DNA of 64,000 nt, taken from positions 2,418,001 to 2,482,000 of the forward strand of contig NZ_CP060084.1 in NCBI RefSeq assembly GCF_014211975.1. The letters run 5' to 3'. Source of the stretch: Teredinibacter haidensis (GTDB lineage: Bacteria > Pseudomonadota > Gammaproteobacteria > Pseudomonadales > Cellvibrionaceae). This document shows positions 26,304 to 35,285 of this stretch, piece after piece. The position numbers and the translations under genes were made by a program. The notes under the pieces are model-generated. The model saw only the letters and a program-made list of their open reading frames with translations. It was not told the origin of the DNA and searched no databases. Each line of letters begins with the position of its first letter. Positions within the stretch are counted from its first letter, which is position 1.

Positions 26304-29129
26304 CTACTCCGCCGCAAATGGTGTTTCAAGGAAATTAGTGCCTTTGAGCTGAACAATAACATCCATACTTCCGCCACCCAAAATCATGCTCTTATATAAA
26401 TCCACAAGATTTTGTTTGTTTACCTGATCAAAAGCCGCGATTAACTGTTGCTTGGAATCGTAAGCAAATTTTCCCTCGTAGAAATCACCGAGCCACGGCT
26501 GCATTTCTTCATAGATATCCAATGATTGCTTATTGAGCTGATCCAATTGTGATTTCTTTATCTGCTCAATCACCTCGCTATCCGTCGCTTCCAGCTCCGC
26601 CAAAAACTCTTCACGAAATCGATCCATTCGACTTTTCACTTCGGGTAGAGACGCGCCGTTACTCTGAACAAAAAACATTAACCCAGGATAATCCTCCACC
26701 ATTTTTGGCGCTGTACCGACAACATAGCCCAACTGTTCATTGGTTCTCAACTGCGTAAAAAAACTGTTTTTGGTTAAAGCGTTCAACGTTACCATTTGCG
26801 CCTTGCCAAGGTACGACACTGTTGGCGATACAAAAAGGTGAACAATTGCGTTATCCGTATGTCCGCTGAGAGCTTCCTTGTAGCGCAACTTCGTACCTAC
26901 TTGTGGCATTTTCACCGATCTATGGAATCTTTCCATTGTCACTCTATCTTTCGGCAAATCCGATTCGATTGAGCTAACAATATTCATCAGTTTTTTTTCT
27001 GTGTAATTCCCATAAGCAAATACCCTCAGTTGATTTTTACCCATCAGCTTTTTCTGAAACGCGACAAGGTCACTGCGAGTTAAGGTATCTACCGCCGCCT
27101 TTTCTTCTTCTCGTGACCAGCCGTTTTTCATCAATTCATTTTGCAGTATTCCGAACATTTGCCGAAATGGTGGAGACTTCTCCCTATTTTCCAAGTCCTG
27201 ACGCAGCGAGTCGCGACTTTTAGCAAATTCTTCCTCGCTTACCTGCCAATCACCAAATGCTGCAAAAACACGTTTGGCAAGCAATTCATGTTTGGCATTA
27301 AATTCACTCAGGGATGTCACCAGCTCGTTACCATTGAAGTGAAAACTGAGGCCAATACCCGCTTGTTGAGCGCGATCAATAAGCGATAGCTGTTGCGATT
27401 GCAGAACCTTGGCATAGAGCTTAGCGAACAATTGATCTTCAACTGAACTCTCTGCCACATCGGTATTCAATAGAATTTCTATCTTTCCTTTTTGATCCTG
27501 GAAGCCTTTACTGTGGGTCAGCCATACCTCAAGACCATTTGATTCTCTTATTAGCTTTGGCCGCTCAATAGCACTCGGAACAACCTCAGCCATTTCTTTC
27601 GAAAATAAATCATTTTCTGTGGGTAATACAAAGCTCATACCACTGGCTAGGGTTTGCCAATGCGCCTTATCTTCCACTGTAATGTCTTCAATACGATACT
27701 TACCCTCATGGTAGGGGATCGGTTTTTCCGCTGTTTCGTTTTGACTGATATACCAGATTCGCGCACGCTCTGGCTTCAAGTAGCCCAACACCTCTTTAAC
27801 GGCCTGCTTATCAAAACTTTGGTAGACAAAAGGGTTGGCTATCACCCACTCAGGCTCAAACTTCAATAAAGTTGAACTCAGAGAAATGGCTGTTTGCAAG
27901 GGCTGTTGCATTTCCATATTGGCAAATTTCTTTTCTTTAATTGCCTTTTGCTCCAGAAAATACTTCTCATCAACACCCTGCTCGCGAATCAAATCCACGT
28001 AGGAAAAAATGGATGCTATTATTTCATCGCGCTTTTCCATCCCCAGATCGGTAAGATCGGCATAAATATCAAAACTGCCATCGTAGTCGTAAGCTGCCGG
28101 GTCAACTTGAGCATAAAGAGCCTTAACTAAATTCTGTTCTCTCAGCTGCTGAGCAACGGTTCCTGGCTCCTCCGAGGCCAACAGGCTTACAACGTAATCG
28201 TTGGGCTTATACTTCCACAGTTTTTGGTTATTCCCCATAGGGAAACGCAGCATCAACATTTTTAAATCCATCACGGATGCATAGTGGATCTTCTTTCCCA
28301 TTTCCGTTTTTCGAACGCCAGTAACCTTCACCGTCGGCGGCTCGATATTTTTATTCGATACCGCGGCGAAATGCTTACGTGCCAAAGCCTCTTGATCCTC
28401 CAGACTTTTATTACTCACCACCACCAGTTTCATAATATTGGCTGAATAGTAACGATCAAAAAAAGCGACCAATTCTTCGTTTAGTACCGACCCAGGTTTA
28501 TCGATCAGCGTTTCCAGGTTACCCACCGCTAATTGGCTAGCGGGGTGCTTCGGGTTACCGGTAATACCGTTCAGGTAATTGATAATCCGCCCGTCCTGAC
28601 TGCGGCCCATTGACCATTCGCTATTCACCGCATTGCGCTCTTTATCGCTGAACTCAAGATCGAAACGTGGCGCCTTAAAGTAGTCGCTGAACATATCCAT
28701 AGCTTCATCAAGCCGTTCGGCAGGCAGCGAGAAAAAGTAGTTGGTGTGGTCGGGTGCCGTGTAGGCATTCCAACGACCAGAGTTATGATCGATAAACTTT
28801 TGCAGGGTATTGGGCTCAGGGTACTTTTCCGTGCCCAGGAACAACATATGCTCCAGATAGTGGGCCAATCCCTGCTGATGTTCCGGGTTCTGAAAACTAC
28901 CAACACCCAAAGCTAACGAAACTGCCGCGATTTCGCTACTGGTGTCCTGCACCAGTAACACTTCCATTTGGTTATCCAGCGTCAGCGTCGCATACTCCCG
29001 GGTGTCCTTGGGGCTTTTTTGTACAATAGCTGGATCACTATTATCTACAGACGGTATTGGCGCCGTACAGCCGCTTAATGCCGTTACTATCACCATAAAA
29101 ACCAGGGTGAAAGACCGTTTTTTTATCAT
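26304..29129 (-). CDS. M16 (insulinase/pitrilysin) family zinc protease, lipoprotein
   Basis: The 941-residue protein begins with a lipoprotein signal (lipobox LSGC, Cys21). The inverted zinc motif HYLEH is at 90-94 with the third ligand Glu171 in NSEWSMG. M16 N-terminal, middle and two inactive C-terminal domains follow, the length and order of protease III (PtrA) and insulysin. These enzymes form a closed chamber that degrades short peptides. E. coli PtrA is soluble and periplasmic; here the lipobox predicts anchoring, with Thr at +2 suggesting the outer membrane. A good terminator follows. The substrate is unknown. Confidence 0.92.
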   Translation of the reverse strand: MIKKRSFTLVFMVIVTALSGCTAPIPSVDNSDPAIVQKSPKDTREYATLTLDNQMEVLLVQDTSSEIAAVSLALGVGSFQNPEHQQGLAHYLEHMLFLGTEKYPEPNTLQKFIDHNSGRWNAYTAPDHTNYFFSLPAERLDEAMDMFSDYFKAPRFDLEFSDKERNAVNSEWSMGRSQDGRIINYLNGITGNPKHPASQLAVGNLETLIDKPGSVLNEELVAFFDRYYSANIMKLVVVSNKSLEDQEALARKHFAAVSNKNIEPPTVKVTGVRKTEMGKKIHYASVMDLKMLMLRFPMGNNQKLWKYKPNDYVVSLLASEEPGTVAQQLREQNLVKALYAQVDPAAYDYDGSFDIYADLTDLGMEKRDEIIASIFSYVDLIREQGVDEKYFLEQKAIKEKKFANMEMQQPLQTAISLSSTLLKFEPEWVIANPFVYQSFDKQAVKEVLGYLKPERARIWYISQNETAEKPIPYHEGKYRIEDITVEDKAHWQTLASGMSFVLPTENDLFSKEMAEVVPSAIERPKLIRESNGLEVWLTHSKGFQDQKGKIEILLNTDVAESSVEDQLFAKLYAKVLQSQQLSLIDRAQQAGIGLSFHFNGNELVTSLSEFNAKHELLAKRVFAAFGDWQVSEEEFAKSRDSLRQDLENREKSPPFRQMFGILQNELMKNGWSREEEKAAVDTLTRSDLVAFQKKLMGKNQLRVFAYGNYTEKKLMNIVSSIESDLPKDRVTMERFHRSVKMPQVGTKLRYKEALSGHTDNAIVHLFVSPTVSYLGKAQMVTLNALTKNSFFTQLRTNEQLGYVVGTAPKMVEDYPGLMFFVQSNGASLPEVKSRMDRFREEFLAELEATDSEVIEQIKKSQLDQLNKQSLDIYEEMQPWLGDFYEGKFAYDSKQQLIAAFDQVNKQNLVDLYKSMILGGGSMDVIVQLKGTNFLETPFAAE

Positions 29130-29214
29130 CAGATTATCCTTTGTACAGTTTCAGTTTGCCCGGGGACACAATACTATCAGCAACAAGCGCCAACCACACG
29201 GGGGCATAGCCAGT

Positions 29215-29568
29215 ATGAATAGGCACGAAAAGTTAAATTACATTGAATTTGCATCCAGAGATCTGACCGCAACCAAAGTCTTTTTCTCCAGGGTATTTGA
29301 CTGAAAATTCCAAGACTACGGACCGGAATACAGCGCTTTCAACGATGGAGTACTAGATGGAGGCTTCTACCAAGCAGATATGGCGACATCCTACAGCGCC
29401 AGCGGTGCGCTGGTCGTTTTTTTCAGTGAAGATCTTCAGCAAACACAACTAAAGATTGAACAGGCGGGAGGCCAAATGGTTAGAAGCGTTTTTAATTTTC
29501 CCGGCGGGCAACGATTTCATTTTTGTGAGCCCTCCGGCAATGAATTCGCCGTTTGGTCTGACAAGTAG
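29215..29568 (+). pseudogene. VOC (glyoxalase-like) family gene interrupted by an in-frame TGA
   Basis: From the ATG at 29215 a frame of 118 codons gives a short glyoxalase/bleomycin-resistance fold protein: NYIEFASRDLTATKVFFSRVFD, then TGA at 29302-29304, then KFQDYGPEYSAF and a C-terminal FCEPSGNEFAVW. In relatives the interrupted position is normally Trp (VFxWKFxDYGPEY), so a single TGG to TGA change explains the break. Nothing nearby suggests selenocysteine insertion. The rest of the frame is intact, which suggests a recent loss, suppression or a sequencing error. The gene is divergent from the M16 protease gene. Confidence 0.85.
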
Positions 29569-29571
29569 GGC

Positions 29572-29599
29572 CAAAAAAAACGCCACCCGAAGGTGGCGC
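29572..29599 (-). terminator. Terminator of pckA
   Basis: CGCCACC (29581-29587) pairs with GGTGGCG (29592-29598) around CGAA. On the minus strand it is followed by a run of eight T, about 25 bp past the pckA stop. Confidence 0.9.
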
Positions 29600-29623
29600 T
29601 TTAGTTTTTCAAGGCCTGCTTGA

Positions 29624-31234
29624 TTAGCCCAACTGAGGACCAGCGGCAACCAGAGCTTTACCTTCATCGTTATCGGTGAACTTGTCGAAGTTCTTAACGA
29701 ACAAGTTAGCCAGCTTCTCGGCTTTGGCATCCCAATCAGCGACATCTGCGTAGGTATCACGTGGATCAAGGATACCGCCATCAACACCAGGCAGTGAAGT
29801 AGGAACTTCCAAATTGAAAGTTGGAATATTCTTGGTTTCTGCCTTATCTACGCTTCCATCGAGAATCGCATCGATAATGCCGCGAGTGTCTTTGATGGAG
29901 ATACGCTTGCCAGTACCATTCCAACCGGTGTTAACCAGGTATGCTGTAGCGCCAACAGCTTGCATACGAGCAACCAGTTCCTCTCCGTACTTAACCGGAT
30001 GCAAGGTCAAGAAAGCTTTACCAAAACATGCGGAGAAGGTTGGAGTTGGTTCAGTAATGCCACGCTCAGTACCCGCCAGTTTGGCAGTGAACCCAGACAG
30101 GAAGTGATACTGGGTTTGCTCTGGAGTCAGCTTTGATACAGGAGGTAATACACCAAAGGCGTCAGCAGTCAGGAAGATAACTTTCTGAGCATGACCGGCA
30201 CGTGAGGGAGGTGGAACAATGTTGTCAATGTGGTCAATAGGGTAAGACACACGGGTATTTTCTGTTACAGAGCCATCGTCGAAATCAATCTTACCATTTT
30301 CGTCAACGGTCACGTTTTCCAACAGGGCATCACGCTTAATAGCGGCGTAAATGTCGGGTTCACTTTCTGGGTCGAGGTTAATGGTTTTCGCGTAGCAGCC
30401 ACCCTCGAAGTTAAATACACCAGAGTCATCCCACCCGTGCTCGTCGTCACCAATTAATCGACGCTTAGGGTCGGTAGACAGAGTCGTCTTGCCAGTACCA
30501 GACAGACCGAAGAAAATAGCAACATCGTCATCTTCACCAACGTTAGCAGAACAGTGCATGGAAGCCATGTGATTCAGCGGCAGGTAGTAGTTCATCATCG
30601 CGAACATACCTTTCTTCATCTCACCGCCATACCAAGTACCGCCGATAACCTGCATCTTTTCGGTCATATTGAACACAGTAAACACTTCTGAGTTCATACC
30701 GTGTTCTTTCCACTTAGGATTCGTGGTTTTTGATCCGTTCATTACAACGAAATCTGGCTCACCGTAATTTTCAAGCTCTTCCGCGGATGGGCGGATAAAC
30801 ATATTCGTTACAAAGTGCGCCTGCCAGGCGACTTCAACAATAAAACGTACTTTCATGCGGCTATCTTCATTAGCACCACAAAAAGTATCAACAACGAACA
30901 AACGATTACCAGAAAGCTGATCAACCACTAATGCTTTAAGGTCTTTCCATACTTCTGGAGTAACGGGCTTGTTATCGTTGTGGGCAATTTCGGAGTCCCA
31001 CCACAGATGCTCCTTACTAACATCATCAAGAACAATGAATTTGTCTTTCGGGGAACGGCCGGTAAAGATGCCTGTATTAACCGAAACTGCACCCAGCTCA
31101 GTTACTATTCCTCGCTCAAAACCTTCCAGATCAGGATTTGTCTCTTCTTCATACAGCTGATCAAACGAAGGATTGTGGACAATATCCTTAACGTTGGTAA
31201 TGCCATACTTGGAAAGGTCTATATTTACAGCCAT
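29624..31234 (-). CDS. pckA: Phosphoenolpyruvate carboxykinase (ATP)
   Basis: The 536-residue enzyme converts oxaloacetate and ATP to phosphoenolpyruvate, the committing step of gluconeogenesis. The kinase P-loop GLSGTGKTTLS lies near residue 245, followed by the metal-binding LIGDDEHGWDD, and the substrate site GRSPKDKF lies near residue 60. Length and motifs match the ATP-dependent bacterial type. A GGGAG ribosome-binding site precedes the ATG. It stands alone with its own terminator. Confidence 0.97.
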   Translation of the reverse strand: MAVNIDLSKYGITNVKDIVHNPSFDQLYEEETNPDLEGFERGIVTELGAVSVNTGIFTGRSPKDKFIVLDDVSKEHLWWDSEIAHNDNKPVTPEVWKDLKALVVDQLSGNRLFVVDTFCGANEDSRMKVRFIVEVAWQAHFVTNMFIRPSAEELENYGEPDFVVMNGSKTTNPKWKEHGMNSEVFTVFNMTEKMQVIGGTWYGGEMKKGMFAMMNYYLPLNHMASMHCSANVGEDDDVAIFFGLSGTGKTTLSTDPKRRLIGDDEHGWDDSGVFNFEGGCYAKTINLDPESEPDIYAAIKRDALLENVTVDENGKIDFDDGSVTENTRVSYPIDHIDNIVPPPSRAGHAQKVIFLTADAFGVLPPVSKLTPEQTQYHFLSGFTAKLAGTERGITEPTPTFSACFGKAFLTLHPVKYGEELVARMQAVGATAYLVNTGWNGTGKRISIKDTRGIIDAILDGSVDKAETKNIPTFNLEVPTSLPGVDGGILDPRDTYADVADWDAKAEKLANLFVKNFDKFTDNDEGKALVAAGPQLG

Positions 31235-31558
31235 TATGTTGTCTCCCAGGTTTAATTATTAGATGGGTAATAAAAATCCAAAAAACGGTGTCAACTTAGA
31301 CTTTAGACTATATTCAGCTCACACCGGGATTATTCAGCAAACTTATGGTGTTGTATATTTAAGCGGCCCCCATTATATGGAAGCGGCTATTGGCAGGGAA
31401 ATTTTACTGTTGACGCACGTCAAGATTTGCTTCTACTTCGGAAAAATAATTCAAAATACGAATTTATCGTCCGAAAAACAACCTAATATTAAAAACGTAA
31501 TAATCAACCAACTTTATACATACAGTAAGTTATTAACGATTTTAACGTGCGCGCAATA
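31235..31558. other. AT-rich upstream region of pckA
   Basis: About 320 AT-rich bases between the ends of pckA and ung. On the minus strand a TATAAT -10 like hexamer lies at 31372-31377 (weak -35), and a TTGACG-CA-CGTCAA inverted repeat lies at 31410-31423 just upstream, a possible operator for pckA. No gene is evident. Confidence 0.4.
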
Positions 31559-32245
31559 TTACACCGACCAATTAATTGGCGATATTTCTTTTGATGCCAA
31601 ATAGTGGTTCGCCATAGAAAAATGGCTGTTTCCAAAAAAACCACGGTAGGCGGAGAGAGGTGAAGGGTGTGGAGACTTAAGTACATAATGACGATGTGTA
31701 TCGATAAACTGGCCTTTTTTCTGGGCATAACTACCCCACAACATAAAAACCAGATTTTCTTTGCGGGAATTAAGTGCTTCTACAACAGCATCGGTAAAAA
31801 CTTCCCAGCCTTTTCCCTGATGTGATCCTGCGCGCCCCTGCTCAACAGTAAGTGTGGCATTTAACAAAAGCACGCCGCGCTCTGCCCATGACTGCAAACA
31901 ACCCGTATCGGGTATAGGCATGTTCAGGTCTTGAGAAATTTCTTTGAAAATATTTTGTAATGATGGAGGAAAGCGAACACCGGGCAAAACCGAAAAACAC
32001 AGTCCGTGTGCCTGACCCGGACCGTGGTAGGGGTCTTGCCCCAAGATAACAACTTTAACGTCGGAAAAGGGTGTTGTATTAAGCGCGTTAAAAACATTAC
32101 CGCCAGCAGGGAAAATATTTTTCCCTGCGCATTTTTCTTCCTGTAAAAACCGTTTTAGCTGTTGCATATAGGGCTTATCAAATTCTTCGCCCACGACATC
32201 CATCCAGCTTGAATGCAATTTTATTTTGTTATTGCTTTCCATCAT
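31559..32245 (-). CDS. ung: Uracil-DNA glycosylase
   Basis: The 228-residue enzyme removes uracil from DNA as the first step of base excision repair. The water-activating loop GQDPYHGPGQAHGL is at residues 69-82 with catalytic Asp71, and the minor-groove loop HPSPLSAYRGFFG lies near the C-terminus. This is family 1 UNG. It lies downstream of lysS with a 15-bp gap on the same strand, so it may share the lysS transcript. Confidence 0.97.
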   Translation of the reverse strand: MMESNNKIKLHSSWMDVVGEEFDKPYMQQLKRFLQEEKCAGKNIFPAGGNVFNALNTTPFSDVKVVILGQDPYHGPGQAHGLCFSVLPGVRFPPSLQNIFKEISQDLNMPIPDTGCLQSWAERGVLLLNATLTVEQGRAGSHQGKGWEVFTDAVVEALNSRKENLVFMLWGSYAQKKGQFIDTHRHYVLKSPHPSPLSAYRGFFGNSHFSMANHYLASKEISPINWSV

Positions 32246-32260
32246 AATTTACCCTGTTAA

Positions 32261-33769
32261 CTATTCGGGGCGCATATGAGGAAAGAGTAAAACATCGCGT
32301 ATGGATGGAGAGTCAGTCAAGAACATGACCAAGCGGTCAATCCCTATACCCTCACCCGCCGTTGGCGGTAATCCGTATTCCAGAGCACGCACATAATCGG
32401 CATCGTAGTGCATTGCTTCGTTATCTCCTGCATCTTTTTCCGCAACCTGAGCCTGAAAACGCTCGGCCTGATCTTCGGCATCGTTAAGCTCGGAAAACCC
32501 ATTGGCAATTTCTCTTCCGCCAACAAAAAACTCAAAACGATCAGTAACAAATGGGTTGTTATCACTGCGGCGTGCCAGCGGTGAAACTTCGGTTGGATAT
32601 TTTGTGATAAACGTTGGTTGTTCTAAACGATGCTCAACAGTTTTTTCGAAGATTTCAATTTGTATCTTACCCAATCCCCAGAAATCCTTAACGGGAATAC
32701 CCAAATCCCCGGCCACTTTTTTGGCCGCATCCAAGGTATTAATATTGTCGCTGTTTAATTTCGGATTAAAGTGCAAAATAGAATCGAACACACTTAAACG
32801 CTGGAAAGGCTTGGAGAAATCATAGGTTACCGTTTCGGCTTCTTCACCGTCTTTCGCCGGTTTGGTATTCACAACGGTAGTTGAACCCAGAACGGTTTCC
32901 GTCAACTGGCGCAGCATATCTTCGGTTAGATCCATCAGGTCATTGTAATCGGCGTAAGCCTGGTAGAACTCTAACATTGTAAATTCGGGGTTGTGGCGGG
33001 TAGACAATCCCTCATTACGGAAATTGCGGTTAATTTCGTACACACGCTCAAAGCCACCGACAACCAATCGCTTTAAGTAAAGCTCAGGCGCAATACGCAG
33101 GAACATATCGATATCCAACGCATTGTGGTAAGTCTCAAATGGTCGTGCAGTCGCGCCGCCAGGAATGGCCTGCAGCATGGGTGTTTCCACTTCCAGAAAA
33201 TTACGGCCATTCAAGTAGTCACGGATAAACTGTACAACCCTAGAGCGGGTCACGAAGGTATTGCGTACATCCGGGTTTACAATTAAATCCACATAGCGCT
33301 GGCGGTAGCGCATTTCCTGATCAGCCAGACCGTGAAATTTGTCTGGCAACGGGCGCAAAGCCTTGGTGAGCATTTGGTACTCGTCCAGATTCACGTAAAG
33401 ATCGCCCTTACCGGATTTGTGCAGTACACCACTAACACCAATGATATCGCCCAAATCAAGGGACTTGGCAAAAGGTCGCGCTTCTTTGGTGACATACAGC
33501 TGGATCTGGCCACTGCCATCCTGAATCACCATAAAGGCACCGCGGTTGCGAATCACCCGGCCCGCAACGGAAAAGGTCATGCCTTTCCCTTCCAATGCCT
33601 CCTTGGTTTCTTCACCGTAGGTGTTCTGTAAATCCTGCGCTTTTGCGGTTGGGCGGAAGCTGTTGGGGAAAGGGTTACCTTGCTCTCGCAGCTCAGCCAG
33701 TTTGGCACGACGCTCGGCGATCAGTTTGTTTTCATCTTGTTGAACGTCGTTTGGATTTTGCTTACTCAT
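32261..33769 (-). CDS. lysS: Lysyl-tRNA synthetase, class II
   Basis: The 502-residue enzyme attaches lysine to tRNA-Lys. An OB-fold anticodon-binding domain (about 60-170) precedes the class II core: motif 1 around FLEVETPMLQ, motif 2 FRNEGLSTRHNPEFTMLE and motif 3 GEGIGIDRLVMFLT near the C-terminus. It follows prfB on the same strand after about 200 bp; prfB-lysS is a conserved pair in proteobacteria. Confidence 0.97.
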   Translation of the reverse strand: MSKQNPNDVQQDENKLIAERRAKLAELREQGNPFPNSFRPTAKAQDLQNTYGEETKEALEGKGMTFSVAGRVIRNRGAFMVIQDGSGQIQLYVTKEARPFAKSLDLGDIIGVSGVLHKSGKGDLYVNLDEYQMLTKALRPLPDKFHGLADQEMRYRQRYVDLIVNPDVRNTFVTRSRVVQFIRDYLNGRNFLEVETPMLQAIPGGATARPFETYHNALDIDMFLRIAPELYLKRLVVGGFERVYEINRNFRNEGLSTRHNPEFTMLEFYQAYADYNDLMDLTEDMLRQLTETVLGSTTVVNTKPAKDGEEAETVTYDFSKPFQRLSVFDSILHFNPKLNSDNINTLDAAKKVAGDLGIPVKDFWGLGKIQIEIFEKTVEHRLEQPTFITKYPTEVSPLARRSDNNPFVTDRFEFFVGGREIANGFSELNDAEDQAERFQAQVAEKDAGDNEAMHYDADYVRALEYGLPPTAGEGIGIDRLVMFLTDSPSIRDVLLFPHMRPE

Positions 33770-33972
33770 GGAATAGTGATTCCTAACTTAACTAATATGA
33801 AAAGGGTGTCGGACCAGAAGAGTGTGTAGCGTTTATTCTGAGGTCGTCGCCGACATCGCTATACGGTATTCTGGAACGATAGACTGGGGAAATCAGCGCA
33901 GAATAACGGCGTGTATTGGCGCTCAGCCCCATTGAAGAAATTGCACAGACTCTCCGTGCAGCGAAATAACAT

Positions 33973-35068
33973 TTATAAACCAGCTTTCAGGCTCGCTTCA
34001 ATAAAATCATCCAGCTTGCCATCCAGAACAGCCTGACAGTTGCTCGTTTGGACACCTGTACGCAAATCCTTAATACGCTGATCATCCAGCACATAAGAAC
34101 GAATCTGGCTGCCCCAGCCAATATCCGACTTGCTATCTTCCATTGCCTGCTTCTCGGTATTGCGCTTGAGCAGCTCCTGTTCGTAGACACGCGCACGCAG
34201 CATTTTCCAGGCTTTATCGCGGTTAGCATGTTGTGAGCGCTCACTCTGGCATTGCACTACAACCCCACTGGGCTCGTGAGTTAAACGGACAGCAGAATCG
34301 GTTTTGTTGATGTGCTGACCACCAGCACCGGATGCACGGTAAGTATCGGTACGAACATCGGAGGGATTGATATCAATCTCAATATTGTCATCAATTTCTG
34401 GCGACACAAAAACGGACGCAAAGGAAGTGTGGCGACGATTACCGGAATCAAACGGCGATTTACGTACCAAGCGATGGATGCCGGTTTCTGTTCTCAACCA
34501 GCCAAAAGCATACTCACCTTCAAAACGAATCGTGGCACTTTTAATACCTGCCACTTCCCCGGAGGACGCTTCCTCAAGCGTGGTTTTGAAGCCTCGATCT
34601 TCGCCCCAGCGCAAATACATACGCAAGATCATTTCGGCCCAGTCCTGAGCCTCCGTGCCGCCGGAACCCGATTGGATATCCAAATAAGCATTGTTGGGAT
34701 CCATCTCGCCAGAAAACATACGACGAAATTCCAACTTGGCCAACTGCTGCTCCAGGCCGGCAATTTCACCTTCCACATCGGCGATAATATCTTCGTCGTC
34801 TTCCTCAACCGCCATATCGATCAAATCACGACCGTCTACGACACCCTGGTCTAGGTTTTCGATGGTTTCGACTACAGCTTCCAGCGAGGAGCGCTCTCGC
34901 CCCAATGTTTGCGCGCGCTCCGGCTCGCTCCAAACGTCTGGTTCAGCCAGCTCCAGCTCTACTTCGACTAAACGCTCTTTCTTCTCAGCGTATTCAAAGA
35001 TACCCCCTAAGCACATCAGTACGTGCTTGTAGATCAGCCAACTTATTCAATAGGGGATTAATTTCCAT
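33973..35068 (-). CDS. prfB: Peptide chain release factor 2, with programmed +1 frameshift
   Basis: RF2 reads UAA and UGA. The gene is in two frames: 24 codons from the ATG at 35066-35068 end at CTT followed by TGA (34994-34996); a +1 shift then joins the 340-codon frame down to 33973, for about 364 residues, the family length. The stop motif SPF and the catalytic GGQ (RASGAGGQHINKTDSA) are in the second part. The Shine-Dalgarno-like AGGGGG ahead of CTT-TGA is the standard stimulator. RF2 shortage favours the shift, so the enzyme regulates its own synthesis. Confidence 0.97.
34994..35008 (-). promoter_or_regulatory. prfB programmed frameshift site
   Basis: Minus strand reads AGGGGG-TAT-CTT-TGA: internal Shine-Dalgarno-like element, slippery CTT and in-frame stop, matching the E. 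coli prfB site. Confidence 0.95.
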
Positions 35069-35285
35069 AGAAGAACCATTCAGAAACGGGAGAAAAATGC
35101 GCGCGCATTGTACCTCAGGCCACATGTTTCAACAAATGAAGGAAAAACACGGTGAGTACAGGTTAACAGTTGCGAACGAGCTTGTTAACATTGGCTAAAT
35201 GTGTCGCGGCTAAAGGCTTTAAGACCATAGCAGTAAACACCACCTCGTCTACACTTCCAATAATAACTTACAGAGGTAGCAAAAC

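Noticed and set aside
29302..29304. In-frame TGA as a selenocysteine codon
   Set aside because: The position is normally Trp in relatives, and I see no selenocysteine insertion hairpin or selenoprotein motif.
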